A stretch of DNA of 62,465 nucleotides from an uncultured Bacteroidales bacterium (lineage in GTDB: Bacteria; Bacteroidota; Bacteroidia; Bacteroidales; UBA11471), in contig CALUZW010000013.1 in NCBI GenBank assembly GCA_944325415.1, positions 1 through 62,465 on the forward strand, read 5' to 3'. A program made the translations under genes and the position numbers. The notes under the pieces are model-generated. The model did not search any database. It was given only the letters and a program-made list of their open reading frames with translations, and was not told where the DNA came from. Positions 51,191-60,282 of this stretch are shown piece by piece (positions within the stretch are counted from its first letter, which is position 1; each line of letters starts with the position of its first letter).

Positions 51191-52324
51191 ATGAAACTAT
51201 TCGATGTATATCCCCTCTTCGACATCAATGTCGTACAAGGAAAAGGGTGCCATGTCTACGACGACAAGGGCAACGAGTATCTCGACCTCTATGGCGGCCA
51301 CGCCGTGATTTCGGTGGGCCACACTCACCCCTATTATGTGGAGAAGCTCACCGCCCAACTCCACCGCCTCGCCTTCTACTCCAACTCCGTCATCAACAAG
51401 TTGCAGGTAGAGCTGGCCGAGAAGCTGGGTCGCGCATCGGGCTACGACGATTACAGCCTTTTTCTTATAAACTCGGGGGCCGAAGCCAACGAAAATGCCC
51501 TCAAACTGGCTTCGTTCCACACCGGGAAGAAAAAGGTTGTTTCGTTTGCCCACTCTTTCCACGGCCGCACCTCGGCCGCGGTAAACGTTACCGACAATCC
51601 CAAGATTATCGCTCCCATCAACCACACCTTCGAGGTGGTCTATCTCCCGCTCAACAACATCGAAGCCGTGCGGCGTGAGCTGGCCGGCGGCGATGTGTGC
51701 GCTGTCGTCATTGAAGGCATACAGGGGGTAGGGGGCATACAGTTGCCCTCCGACGAATTCCTGCGTCAGTTGCGTCAGGCTTGTACCGATACCGCCACCG
51801 TACTCATCGTCGATGAGATACAGTCGGGATACGGCCGCAGCGGCAAGTTCTTTGCTCACCAGTACGCCGGTATTCGTCCCGACATCATCACCATGGCCAA
51901 GGGTATGGGCAACGGATTCCCCATCGGCGGACTGCTCATCAGCCCCATGTTCACCCCCTCTTACGGTATGTTGGGAACCACCTTCGGCGGTAACCATCTC
52001 GCCTGCACGGCTGCCATCGCCGTACTCGACATCATGGAAAGCGAGAAGCTCGTCGACAACGCTGCCCGTGTGGGTGCCTGGCTCATGGAACAGCTCAAAC
52101 AGCTGCCCGGCATCAAGGAGGTGCGTGGCCGCGGTCTTATGATAGGTATCGAGTTTGAGGCACCCATCAAGGAGTTGCGCACGTCGCTGCTCTTCGACTA
52201 CAAGGTATTTACAGGTGTGGCCGGCGCACATGTGATAAGACTGCTGCCGCCGCTCTGCCTGTCGATGGAGGAGGCTGCCGATTTTATCGAACGTTTCAAG
52301 AAAGTTTTACCCTCTAACGCGTAA
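51191..52324 (+). CDS. argD: N-acylornithine aminotransferase
   Basis: The 377-residue class III PLP aminotransferase converts N-acyl-glutamate semialdehyde to N-acylornithine. PLP-binding motifs are LFLINSGAEANENALKLA, IVDEIQSGYGRSGKFFAHQ and the Lys in ITMAKGMGNGFPIGG. The size is normal. In Bacteroidales the substrate is probably N-succinyl. It is followed after 2 bases by proC. Confidence 0.95.
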   Translation: MKLFDVYPLFDINVVQGKGCHVYDDKGNEYLDLYGGHAVISVGHTHPYYVEKLTAQLHRLAFYSNSVINKLQVELAEKLGRASGYDDYSLFLINSGAEANENALKLASFHTGKKKVVSFAHSFHGRTSAAVNVTDNPKIIAPINHTFEVVYLPLNNIEAVRRELAGGDVCAVVIEGIQGVGGIQLPSDEFLRQLRQACTDTATVLIVDEIQSGYGRSGKFFAHQYAGIRPDIITMAKGMGNGFPIGGLLISPMFTPSYGMLGTTFGGNHLACTAAIAVLDIMESEKLVDNAARVGAWLMEQLKQLPGIKEVRGRGLMIGIEFEAPIKELRTSLLFDYKVFTGVAGAHVIRLLPPLCLSMEEAADFIERFKKVLPSNA

Positions 52325-52326
52325 TC

Positions 52327-53097
52327 ATGAAAATAGCCATTATAGGTGCCGGAAACATGGGGGGAGCCATAGCCCGCGGGTTGTCGCGCGGCACAGTGGT
52401 CGCTCCCGGCAACATCTGGGTAGCCGACCCCTCGGCAGCGAAACTCGATGCGCTCACCCGCTTCAACCCGGCCATCAATACCACAACCTGCAACCAGACG
52501 GCCGTCGATGCCGCCCAATGGGTGATTCTTGCCGTGAAGCCGTGGCTGGTCGATTCGGTGGCCGGCGACATAACCATCCGTCCCGACCATGTCGTTGTAT
52601 CGATAGCTGCCGGCGTGACTTTCGACCACTTGGTCGGGGTGCTGGGCGACAGCCGCACGATTTTCCGCATGATACCCAACACCGCCATATCGGAGTTGGC
52701 CAGCATGACCCTCATTGCCTCGCGCAACGCCTCGCCCGAGCAGGAACAGACGGTACTCTCTCTCTTCAACGAACTGGGGCTCGCCATGATGATTCCCGAG
52801 TCGCAGATGAATGCCGCCATGATTCTCACCTCCTGCGGCATTGCCTATGTGTTGAAGTATATCCATGCCGCCACCGAAGCCGGTGTCGAGATGGGCATTG
52901 CTCCGCAGGCTGCCATGAAAATGATTGCCGAGTCGGTGAAGGGAGCTGCCGAACTGATACTCAACAACGATACCCACCCGGCCATTGAGATAGACAAGGT
53001 AACCACCCCCGGCGGAGTTACCATCAAGGGGCTCAACGAGCTCGACCATGCCGGCTTTTCATCGGCCGTTATCCGCGCCATGAAAGCCTGTCTCTGA
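52327..53097 (+). CDS. proC: Pyrroline-5-carboxylate reductase
   Basis: The 256-residue enzyme makes proline from pyrroline-5-carboxylate with NAD(P)H. N-terminal MKIAIIGAGNMGGAIARGL is the cofactor loop. The C-terminal VTTPGGVTIKGLNELDHAGF is the family signature. It closes the arginine operon. The link fits the shared glutamate semialdehyde chemistry of arginine and proline routes. Confidence 0.95.
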   Translation: MKIAIIGAGNMGGAIARGLSRGTVVAPGNIWVADPSAAKLDALTRFNPAINTTTCNQTAVDAAQWVILAVKPWLVDSVAGDITIRPDHVVVSIAAGVTFDHLVGVLGDSRTIFRMIPNTAISELASMTLIASRNASPEQEQTVLSLFNELGLAMMIPESQMNAAMILTSCGIAYVLKYIHAATEAGVEMGIAPQAAMKMIAESVKGAAELILNNDTHPAIEIDKVTTPGGVTIKGLNELDHAGFSSAVIRAMKACL

Positions 53098-53175
53098 GGC
53101 GGACCGTGTGCCGTTCCGTTTTTCCGTGCCGCGCCTTCCTGGATAGGACGGTTGAAAAGAAATTGGGACACACGG

Positions 53176-53206
53176 TTGGCGGTTGCCCCTCTTTCGTGTA
53201 TCTTTG
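53176..53206 (+). promoter_or_regulatory. Bacteroides-type promoter for ssb
   Basis: TTGG at 53176-53179 (near TTTG) and TATCTTTG at 53199-53206 lie 19 bases apart. The ssb ATG at 53230 is 23 bases downstream. This supports the shorter ssb start over the in-frame ATG at 53152. Confidence 0.6.
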
Positions 53207-53229
53207 CAGGGAAACCAAAATCGAAAAAT

Positions 53230-53685
53230 ATGTCAGTCAATAAAGTGATTCTCATCGGCAACGTGGGCAAAGACCCCGAAGTGAGATATGTCGACAACAA
53301 TGTGGCCGTGGCCAACTTCCCGCTGGCTACCAGCGAGCGCGGCTATACCACCCGCTCGGGTGTGGAGGTTCCCGAGCGCACCGAGTGGCACAACATCGTG
53401 ATGTGGCGCGGCCTGGCCGAGACAGCCGAGAAATATGTGCGCAAGGGTACGCAGCTCTATATCGAGGGGCGTATTCGCACCCGCTCCTATGAGGTAGACG
53501 GTGCTACCCGTTACATCACCGAGATTTATGCCGACAACATGCAGCTCTTGGGCCGTCGTGGCGACCAGCCGCAGACGGGCATGGGCGATGCACCCGTTAC
53601 TCCCTCGGCAGCCCCGTCGCAACCCGCCGCCCCCAAGGCTCCCACCTTCACAACCGGCGACGCTACCGACGACCTGCCCTTCTGA
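53230..53685 (+). CDS. ssb: Single-stranded DNA-binding protein
   Basis: The 151-residue OB-fold protein starts MSVNKVILIGNVGKDPEVRY. It has WHNIVMWRGLAETAEKYVRK and GTQLYIEGRIRTRSYEVDG of the DNA-binding barrel. A Pro/Ala-rich linker leads to the acidic tip ending DDLPF, which docks partner repair proteins. It heads the conserved ssb-gldE-gldD-PPTase block of Bacteroidota and is followed by a terminator. Confidence 0.95.
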   Translation: MSVNKVILIGNVGKDPEVRYVDNNVAVANFPLATSERGYTTRSGVEVPERTEWHNIVMWRGLAETAEKYVRKGTQLYIEGRIRTRSYEVDGATRYITEIYADNMQLLGRRGDQPQTGMGDAPVTPSAAPSQPAAPKAPTFTTGDATDDLPF

Positions 53686-53706
53686 TGCCCGGTGGCAAGA
53701 TATTCC

Positions 53707-53748
53707 GACGGACGCTCCGCACGACTGAGCGCCCGTCGTCTTTTTTTT
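53707..53748 (+). terminator. Terminator after ssb
   Basis: GACGGACGCTC (53707-53717) pairs with GAGCGCCCGTC (53727-53737) with one mismatch, followed shortly by a T run. It separates ssb from gldE. Confidence 0.85.
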
Positions 53749-53910
53749 CTTGTGTGAAAATATATTAAATAAAATCGGCCGTCGGTGTGGGTGGCAAAAT
53801 ATCGTTAGTTTTGCAAACGGTATGGACGCCTTTCCCCGACAATGCCGGGAAGAGTCGTGCCGCGGCGGGCTTGAAGAGCCCGGCCACATGTCTAACTAAA
53901 ATCTATCTGT

Positions 53911-55245
53911 TTGGACCCTGACAGTCTTTTATCGAGTTTCTGGGCCTCGATCGAGGTCGCACCGGTAACGTGGAGCAATGCTCCGTATCTTGTTTTAGCC
54001 CTTTTTTTCTTGGGGGTATCGGCATTCATGTCGGCTGCGGAGATAGCCTTCTGCTCGCTTACGGCCGACGACATGGAGGCCATTGAAGCCGGCGAGTCGG
54101 CACGTGATGCCCGCGTCGGCGAGTTGGTACGGCATTCGCCGCGCCTGTTGGCCGAAATTTTTGTCGTGAACAACCTGGCCAATATGGCGGTTGTCATGGC
54201 CGGTCTCTATTTTTTGTCTGAGATTTTCGACTTCACCTTTCACCCGTGGCTTGGGTATGTGCTGGCGTTTCTGCTTTTTGCCTGCCTGATACTGCTCTTC
54301 GGGGAGATAATGCCCAAGGTGTATGCCCGACAGAATGCCCTGTCCATGGCGCGGCGGTCGGTGCCGGTGATGACTCTGCTCGAAAGGACGTTGAGCAGTG
54401 TCTCCCGTGTGATGGTGGGTACAGCGTCGTATATCGAACGCCGTTTCGGCCACAAGGAGCCGGCCATCTCGATGGACGAGCTTTCGCATGCCGTGGAGAT
54501 GACGCAGGCTGCCTCGGGCGAGGAGAAGGAGTTGTTGCAGGATATCGTACACTTCGGCGACAAGACGGCGCAGGAGATTATGACCGCCCGTACCGATCTC
54601 ACCGATGTCGATATCCACATCGATTTTCCGTCGCTTCTGCGGGTGGTGGTAGATACGGGCTATTCGCGTATTCCCGTCTACGACGGTTCGCAAGACAATA
54701 TCAAGGGCATCATATACATCAAGGACCTCTTGCCCTACCTTTCGCGGGGAGTCGATTTCGACTGGCGCCATCTGCTGCGTCCGGCCTATTTTGTCTCGGA
54801 AGAGAAACCCATCGACGAGTTGCTCGAAGATTTCCGCCGCCAGCGTATACACATGGCCGTGGTGGTCGATGAGTTTGGCGGCACCTCTGGTATTGTTACG
54901 CTCGAAGATGTGCTGGAAGAGATTGTGGGCGAAATCAGCGATGAGTATGACGACGACGAGCCCCTCTATACACGCATCGACGACCACCAGTATGTGTTCC
55001 AGTCGAAGATACCGCTGGAAGATTTTTATGAGGTGACGGGGGCCGACCCGTCGGAGTTTGGGCTCGACGACGATGTGGAGACGCTGGCCGGACTGGTGCT
55101 TTTTGCCACGGAAGATTTTCCCAAGCCTCTCGATACCATACGCATGGGGCGCTTCTGCTTTCAGGTACTCGATATCGACAAATACCGCATCGGCAAGGTA
55201 AAGGTCACTTTTGAAGATAAAACGTGCGACAAAGACGATGAGTAG
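53911..55245 (+). CDS. gldE: Gliding-motility-associated protein GldE, TTG start
   Basis: The 444-residue protein is a CNNM/HlyC-type membrane protein. It has four hydrophobic segments in a DUF21 domain (about 20-190), a pair of CBS domains (about 205-330, with ILGIIY-like IKGIIYIKDLLPYL) and a CorC/HlyC C-terminal domain (about 345-440). No ATG exists between the upstream in-frame stop at 53893 and the TM core; the first in-frame ATG, 54028, would cut it away. The TTG at 53911 gives MDPDSLLSSF, which resembles the family start. GldE stabilises GldD. It overlaps gldD by 8 bases. Confidence 0.9.
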   Translation: MDPDSLLSSFWASIEVAPVTWSNAPYLVLALFFLGVSAFMSAAEIAFCSLTADDMEAIEAGESARDARVGELVRHSPRLLAEIFVVNNLANMAVVMAGLYFLSEIFDFTFHPWLGYVLAFLLFACLILLFGEIMPKVYARQNALSMARRSVPVMTLLERTLSSVSRVMVGTASYIERRFGHKEPAISMDELSHAVEMTQAASGEEKELLQDIVHFGDKTAQEIMTARTDLTDVDIHIDFPSLLRVVVDTGYSRIPVYDGSQDNIKGIIYIKDLLPYLSRGVDFDWRHLLRPAYFVSEEKPIDELLEDFRRQRIHMAVVVDEFGGTSGIVTLEDVLEEIVGEISDEYDDDEPLYTRIDDHQYVFQSKIPLEDFYEVTGADPSEFGLDDDVETLAGLVLFATEDFPKPLDTIRMGRFCFQVLDIDKYRIGKVKVTFEDKTCDKDDE

Positions 55246-55834
55246 ACCCCGCATCACCCTTCTGCTGGCGTTGGCCTGTATGCTCGTAGCCGTCTCGTGC
55301 CGGCAGGGTCGGGAAGGTGTGCCGCGTCCCGAGGGCCTCTTGCGCATCGAGCGGACCGATACTCTCTATCGCGCCTTTTCTCCCCGCTTTCCCCTGACAT
55401 TTGAGATTCCCTCGCAGGCCGTTGCCGAGGCCGACTCCACTTCGCCAGCCTGGCTCAACATTGTCTATCCCCATTATGGTGCCACGCTGTGGTGCAGCTA
55501 TGTGGCTCTTACACCCGAGACCCGCGATGCCCGCCTGGCCGAGAGCCACGAACTGGTATATGTACACGCCTCCAAGTCGCCCTCGATTTCGGTACAGCGT
55601 TACGACGATGAGAGCCGGCGGGTACATGCGTATCTCTATTACCTGTCGGGAGAGGCTGCCACCCCTTTGCAGTTTGAGGTAACCGACAGTGTCTCCTCTC
55701 TTTTCAGGGGGGCGCTCTATTTCGATGCCCCTGTGCGCAGCGATTCGGTAGCCCCTGTTGTCGGATATATTGCCGACGATGTGGCCCATCTGATAGAAAC
55801 CTTGCAATATACTTCTGCTCATGCCCATCAGTAA
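55238..55834 (+). CDS. gldD: Gliding motility lipoprotein GldD
   Basis: The 198-residue lipoprotein has its lipidated cysteine at residue 21 (LVAVSC) after a signal starting MSRPRITLLLALACM. The mature part has RFPLTFEIPSQAV and YPHYGATLWCSYVAL, typical of GldD. In Flavobacterium it is needed for gliding and secretion; in Bacteroidales without gliding its role is unclear. It overlaps gldE by 8 bases and the PPTase gene by 14 bases, so the three are translationally linked. Confidence 0.9.
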   Translation: MSRPRITLLLALACMLVAVSCRQGREGVPRPEGLLRIERTDTLYRAFSPRFPLTFEIPSQAVAEADSTSPAWLNIVYPHYGATLWCSYVALTPETRDARLAESHELVYVHASKSPSISVQRYDDESRRVHAYLYYLSGEAATPLQFEVTDSVSSLFRGALYFDAPVRSDSVAPVVGYIADDVAHLIETLQYTSAHAHQ

Positions 55835-56477
55835 CGTATACGAGCCGGTGCCGGGGGTGCGTGTCGCCCTGTGGCATCTTGTCGAAGATGAGTCGGCTCT
55901 CTACGCTTTATTCCCTGCCGGGGCGAGACGGCTGGCCGATGAGGCGCTGGCCGGTGTGGCCCATGCCACCCGGCGGTGCGAACGCCTGGCTGCCCGCCTG
56001 GCCTTGTTGCAGCTGGGGGTGTCGGCTCCGGTGGTCTATACGTCGCAGGGAAAGCCCGAAATTTTCGATGAATCGGCGCATATTTCTATCTCGCACACCC
56101 GCGGATGGGTGGCTGTGGCGGTATCGTCGCGCCCGATTGGTATCGATGTGGAACGGTGGAGTGCGAGGCCGTTGCGGGCTGCGGCGCGTTTCTTGTCGGA
56201 GCGGGAGCGCGACTGGCTCTCGGCGAGTGATGGAGCCGCCGATGCAGCTACGTTGCTGTGGTCGGCCAAGGAGGCTGTTTATAAGGTGCTGGGTGCCGAG
56301 GGTGTCGATTTTTCACAGCATCTGCGTGTGATGCCTTTTGAGTATGTGCGCACCACTGATGTCCGGCGGTTTGAGGCCGAAGAATATTGTACCGGCCAGA
56401 ATCGTCGGTTTGTACTCTTTTACAGCTGTTTTTGCGATTTTGTATTGACGCTTGCACTCGAACGTGAGGTGGAGTAG
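55821..56477 (+). CDS. 4'-phosphopantetheinyl transferase
   Basis: The 218-residue enzyme moves the phosphopantetheine arm from CoA to a carrier-protein serine. The metal-binding motif is PIGIDVERWS and the catalytic block LLWSAKEAVYKVLG. Size fits Sfp/AcpT-type monomeric enzymes. In this block it is the standard Bacteroidota PPTase and may activate the fatty acid ACP. It overlaps gldD by 14 bases. No other carrier or synthase gene is near. Confidence 0.93.
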   Translation: MPISNVYEPVPGVRVALWHLVEDESALYALFPAGARRLADEALAGVAHATRRCERLAARLALLQLGVSAPVVYTSQGKPEIFDESAHISISHTRGWVAVAVSSRPIGIDVERWSARPLRAAARFLSERERDWLSASDGAADAATLLWSAKEAVYKVLGAEGVDFSQHLRVMPFEYVRTTDVRRFEAEEYCTGQNRRFVLFYSCFCDFVLTLALEREVE

Positions 56478-56503
56478 GCCTGGCTCGGGTCAACATTAAG
56501 CCG

Positions 56504-56531
56504 CTCTCCGCATGTAATGTCAGGCGGAGAG
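56504..56531. terminator. Hairpin after the PPTase gene
   Basis: CTCTCCGC (56504-56511) pairs perfectly with GCGGAGAG (56524-56531). It lies between converging genes, but without a T run. It may still act as a weak terminator. Confidence 0.4.
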
Positions 56532-56563
56532 TGTTGGAGTAAGCGAATATCTTTCCTTGTTAT

Positions 56564-57562
56564 TTAAGGGTGATAGATGTGTCGGCCGCGAATAAAGTAG
56601 TCGACAACGATGTTGCGCCGCCCCTCGGGTGTCTCTTTCAGCAGGTTGACGGCCGGTTGCTCGTGATAGCGCTTGCGCTCTTTGCGGAAGTGGCAGTGGG
56701 CGAGCCACACGGCCTGGGCGTGCTTCCACTCTCCGGCTGCCATGTAGCGGGCCAGTGCGACGGTGTCGAGCAGCCGCCTGATGAGGAGCAGCCACCGTCC
56801 CTCCCGGCGCGGCAGGTTTTTGTAGAGCATGAGCAGGTTGTTGCGGAAGTTGAGATAGGTCTTCCGCGGTTCGGTGGCCGACAGGGTGGCACCGCCGAGG
56901 TGATACATGCGGCTTTGTGGGACGGTGCAGATTTTGTATCCCAGGATTTTTACACGCCAGCACAGGTCTATTTCCTCCATGTGGGCAAAGAAGCTCTCGT
57001 CGAGGCCTCCGGCTTTGAGGTAGACCTCGCGGCGGATAAAGAGACAGGCCCCGGTGGCCCAGAATATCTCGGCCGGTGTATCGTATTGCCCTTCGTCGTT
57101 TTCTATGGTAAAGAAGATGCGGCCCCGGCAGTAGGGATAGCCGTATTTATCGAGAAATCCGCCTGCGGCCCCGGCATACTCAAAGGCTTTTTTGTTGCGG
57201 TAGGCCAGCAGTTTGGGCTGGCAGGCTCCCACGTCGGGGAGGTTTTCGCAGAAGTCGACAAGCGGTTCGAGCCACCCGTGAGAGGCTTCGACGTCGGAGT
57301 TGAGCAGCACGATATAGGGGTGTGTGAGCTGTTTGATGGCTAGGTTGTATCCGCGGGCATAGCCGTGATTCTCTTTCATTTCCAGCACAACCACTTCGGG
57401 GTGATGCGTTTTGAGCCAGTCGACCGAGCCGTCGGTCGACCCGTTGTCGGCCACTACGACATCGGCCATGTCGGCCGGTGTATAGGCGCACACCGAGGGG
57501 AGGAACTCTTTCAGCAGGTTGAGTCCGTTCCAGTTGAGTATGACGACAGCGACTTTTTTCAT
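56564..57562 (-). CDS. Family 2 glycosyltransferase
   Basis: The 332-residue protein has a GT-A fold. VAVVILNWNGLNLLKEFLPS opens the nucleotide-sugar domain, DVVVADNGSTDGSVDWL follows, and PYIVLLNSDVEASHGWLEP holds the metal-binding acidic pair. EIFWATGACLFIRREVYLKAGG and SFFAHMEEIDLCWRVKILGY are typical of rhamnosyl-type GT2 enzymes. It could add a sugar to lipid A/LPS or another envelope glycan. The C-terminal 70 residues are basic and helical. It is last in the mtaB-acyltransferase-GT2 operon. Confidence 0.9.
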   Translation of the reverse strand: MKKVAVVILNWNGLNLLKEFLPSVCAYTPADMADVVVADNGSTDGSVDWLKTHHPEVVVLEMKENHGYARGYNLAIKQLTHPYIVLLNSDVEASHGWLEPLVDFCENLPDVGACQPKLLAYRNKKAFEYAGAAGGFLDKYGYPYCRGRIFFTIENDEGQYDTPAEIFWATGACLFIRREVYLKAGGLDESFFAHMEEIDLCWRVKILGYKICTVPQSRMYHLGGATLSATEPRKTYLNFRNNLLMLYKNLPRREGRWLLLIRRLLDTVALARYMAAGEWKHAQAVWLAHCHFRKERKRYHEQPAVNLLKETPEGRRNIVVDYFIRGRHIYHP

Positions 57563-57571
57563 AAGACGGAA

Positions 57572-58468
57572 TTATAGGTGGCGATGTTTCCAGCGGTTAT
57601 GGGTCCAGAGCCAGTATTCGGGCGCCCGCCGTATGGTCTCTTCCATGAGAGCCATATAGCGGTCGGTGATTTCAAAGTCGAGACAGGAGCGCGGGTCGAG
57701 CTCGATTTTCTTGATGGTGGCCCGGTAGTAGCCCCGTTTTATCTTCTCCACGTCGAAGTACATGACGGCCATGTCGAGTTTCTTGGCGATGGTCTCTCCG
57801 CCGGTGAGTACGGGGGTGTCCTGGTTGAGAAAGGTTATCCAGTGGTGTATATTGGCCGGCGAGGGAGTCTGGTCGGCGATGAATCCGGTGCCCGATTGTC
57901 GGCCCGAGGCTCTTACCGAAAGCAGGTCGCGCAAGGTGTTGGCCTTGGGTATGCAGGTGAGACCGAAACGGGAACGGATTTCCAGAAAGAGCCGGTCGAA
58001 CCATTTGTTTTTCAGCGGTCGGTATATCTGTCCCAGCCGAGCGTTGGGGGTGTCGACCCACAGCGAAATGGAGGAGATGTATTCCCAGTTGCCGTAGTGT
58101 CCCAGCATCATGATGACCGAGCGTCCGCTGTTAAGGGCCGATTCCAGCAACTCTGCATCGACAAACTGCATGCGACGGCGCATCTGCCTGTCGGAGATGT
58201 GCAGCAGTTTGATGGTTTCGAAAAAGTAGTCGCAGAAGTGCCGGTAAAAGCGGCGCTCGATGCGACGGCGGTAATGCTCGCTCTCGTGGGGAAAGGAGTT
58301 TTGCAGGTTCTTTCGCACAATGTGCCGGCGGTAACGCACGACATGATATACCAGCAGGTAGAGCAGGTCGGAGAGGATAAAGAGTACCCGTAGCGGCAGG
58401 TGCGCCACGGCGCGGAGGGTGAGTCCGAGGGGCGCAAGAAATATGTTTTGCAGGGTCTCTCGTTTCAT
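57572..58468 (-). CDS. LpxL/HtrB-like lipid A acyltransferase
   Basis: The 298-residue inner-membrane enzyme adds a secondary acyl chain to lipid A. The catalytic H-x4-E motif is in MMLGHYGNWEYISS. FIADQTPSPANIHHWITFLN and the later TGGETIAKKLDM fit the family. An N-terminal hydrophobic stretch (PLRVLFILSDLLYLLVYHVV) anchors it. It starts 3 bases after mtaB and 9 bases before the GT2 gene, so all three are co-expressed. Acyl donor chain length is unknown. Confidence 0.9.
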   Translation of the reverse strand: MKRETLQNIFLAPLGLTLRAVAHLPLRVLFILSDLLYLLVYHVVRYRRHIVRKNLQNSFPHESEHYRRRIERRFYRHFCDYFFETIKLLHISDRQMRRRMQFVDAELLESALNSGRSVIMMLGHYGNWEYISSISLWVDTPNARLGQIYRPLKNKWFDRLFLEIRSRFGLTCIPKANTLRDLLSVRASGRQSGTGFIADQTPSPANIHHWITFLNQDTPVLTGGETIAKKLDMAVMYFDVEKIKRGYYRATIKKIELDPRSCLDFEITDRYMALMEETIRRAPEYWLWTHNRWKHRHL

Positions 58469-58471
58469 GGC

Positions 58472-59797
58472 TTACAGGAGTTGGGCGTGAAGGGCGGGAA
58501 TGTCGGTTTTTTCGATGAAATCGCCCAATTTGACGTTGCGCACGGTGTTGATAAGACTCTTTTCGTAGGGAAGCTCTATGCGCACGTAGTTGTCGGTAAA
58601 ACCGTGCAGGGGAGCGTTCTTGGCCGGGTGTTCAAAGAGTACGGGGCGCACTTTGCCTCTTTGTGAGGCGTAGAAGTTGTGCAGTTTCCGTTCCGATATT
58701 TCGAGCATGTGCCGGCAGCGTTCGTGGCGTATCTCCTGTGGGACGGTGGGCTCTATTTTCAAGGCTTGGGTGCCCGGCCGTTCGGAGTAGGTGAAGACGT
58801 GCAGCTGAGAGATGTCGAGGCTGTCGACAAAACGGGCCGACGCTTCAAAACGTTCGTCGGTCTCGCCGCGCATGCCCACGATGAGGTCTACGCCGATGAA
58901 AGCGTCGGGCATCACCCGCTTGATATGCTCGATGCGCTGGGCAAAGAGGACGGTGTCGTAGCGGCGGCGCATGAGGTGCAGCACTTCATCGCTGCCCGAT
59001 TGCAGGGGTATGTGGAAGTGGGGTGCGAAATGTTTCGATGCGGCGACGAAGTCGATGATTTCGTCGGTCAGCAGGTTGGGCTCTATCGAGGAGATGCGGT
59101 AGCGGTCTATGCCCTCGACTTTTTCGAGTTCCTTGATGAGGTCGAAGAAGGTCTCGCCCGTCGTCTTGCCGAAGTCGCCGATGTTCACCCCCGTGAGCAC
59201 AATCTCGTGGCCACCTTCCCGGGCTACGCCGCGGGCCTGCTCCACGAGGTCGGCAATGTGTCCGTTGCGGCTGCGTCCGCGGGCAAACGGTATGGTGCAG
59301 TAGGAACAAAAGTAGTCGCAGCCGTCTTGTACTTTGAGAAAGTAGCGGGTGCGGTCGCCCCGGGAGCATGAGGGGGCGAAGTTGCTGATTTCGGGGCTGG
59401 GGGTGGTGAATATCCCGTGGGCTTCGTCGGAGGTTTGCAGCCGCTCGATGTAGCGGGCTATCTCGCCCTTCTCGCCGGCACCCAGTACCATGTCGACGCC
59501 GGGAATACGGGCTATCTCCTGGGGTTGCAGCTGGGCATAGCAGCCGGTAACGATGATGCGGGCCCCGGGGTGTTGCCGGGCGATGCGGCGAATGGTCTGC
59601 CGGCATTTCTTGTCGGCCAGCTCGGTAACCGAGCAGGTGTTGATGATGCACAGGTCGGCTCTCTCGCCGTTACGGGCACGGCGTATGCCTTTCTCTTCGA
59701 GGGTGCGTCCTATGGTCGAGGTCTCGGCAAAGTTGAGTTTGCACCCCAGCGTGTAATAGGCGGCTGTTTGCGGCCCGAACGTCTGACTGTCTATCAT
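58472..59797 (-). CDS. mtaB: tRNA A37 C2-methylthiotransferase MtaB
   Basis: The 441-residue radical SAM enzyme adds a methylthio group to t6A37 of tRNA. The start MIDSQTFGPQTAAYYTLGCK is at 59797; the frame above it is in the AT-rich intergenic region. The N-terminal Fe-S domain has YTLGCKLNFAETS, INTCSVTELADKKC and VTGCYAQLQP with the three cysteines. The radical SAM cluster is GCDYFCSYCTIPFARGR, and a TRAM domain ends the protein. It leads the operon with the lipid A acyltransferase. Confidence 0.93.
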   Translation of the reverse strand: MIDSQTFGPQTAAYYTLGCKLNFAETSTIGRTLEEKGIRRARNGERADLCIINTCSVTELADKKCRQTIRRIARQHPGARIIVTGCYAQLQPQEIARIPGVDMVLGAGEKGEIARYIERLQTSDEAHGIFTTPSPEISNFAPSCSRGDRTRYFLKVQDGCDYFCSYCTIPFARGRSRNGHIADLVEQARGVAREGGHEIVLTGVNIGDFGKTTGETFFDLIKELEKVEGIDRYRISSIEPNLLTDEIIDFVAASKHFAPHFHIPLQSGSDEVLHLMRRRYDTVLFAQRIEHIKRVMPDAFIGVDLIVGMRGETDERFEASARFVDSLDISQLHVFTYSERPGTQALKIEPTVPQEIRHERCRHMLEISERKLHNFYASQRGKVRPVLFEHPAKNAPLHGFTDNYVRIELPYEKSLINTVRNVKLGDFIEKTDIPALHAQLL

Positions 59798-60282
59798 CGT
59801 TGTGTGGATTGAATAAGATTTCCCGATACAGCATATCGAACTGCTTGAAAACAAAAGAATTGGCGTTTAAACGGTAGAAAAGCCATTTTTCGCTTGTTTT
59901 TAAGGCTCAAAACCGCCTATTTTGCCACACTTTTCTCTTGAATCGGAACCAGCGGTAAAACTGCCGTTTCCTGTCCGAAGTCCACCTGCTTTCTATCCGG
60001 TACGAAGGTACGAAAATAAGCGGTAATTTCACCAACTGAAGTCAACTAAAAACAAGATGCAGCCATCTCTTTTCTTCCCTCTGTTCAGACTTTACTTTAT
60101 TAGGCGTATATATGAGTACGGGGATAAAGTAAAGGTTGCTTTCCTTTGACAAGCAAGAATTCTTTTCGTGTGACTAACTGAAAATATTAAGCCCCAACAT
60201 ATCATATAATATGAAAATAGGTGCTTTTTCATTAACTATATGATAAATTGAGACCTTAGAGTGTATTAGGTGAATCTACTTG
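59798..60282. other. AT-rich intergenic region with an 11-bp inverted repeat
   Basis: No gene is seen in these 485 bases. They hold a short tandem (GGTACGAA twice at about 59999-60014, where the second copy is slightly degenerate) and the inverted repeat described at 60090-60134. Base composition shifts toward AT relative to mtaB, which suggests the border of an acquired segment. Confidence 0.5.
60090..60134. repeat. Perfect 11-bp inverted repeat
   Basis: CTTTACTTTAT (60090-60100) and ATAAAGTAAAG (60124-60134) are perfect inverted copies with a 23-base spacer. No T run follows, so a terminator is unlikely. It may be a binding site or a recombination site at the island edge. Confidence 0.6.
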
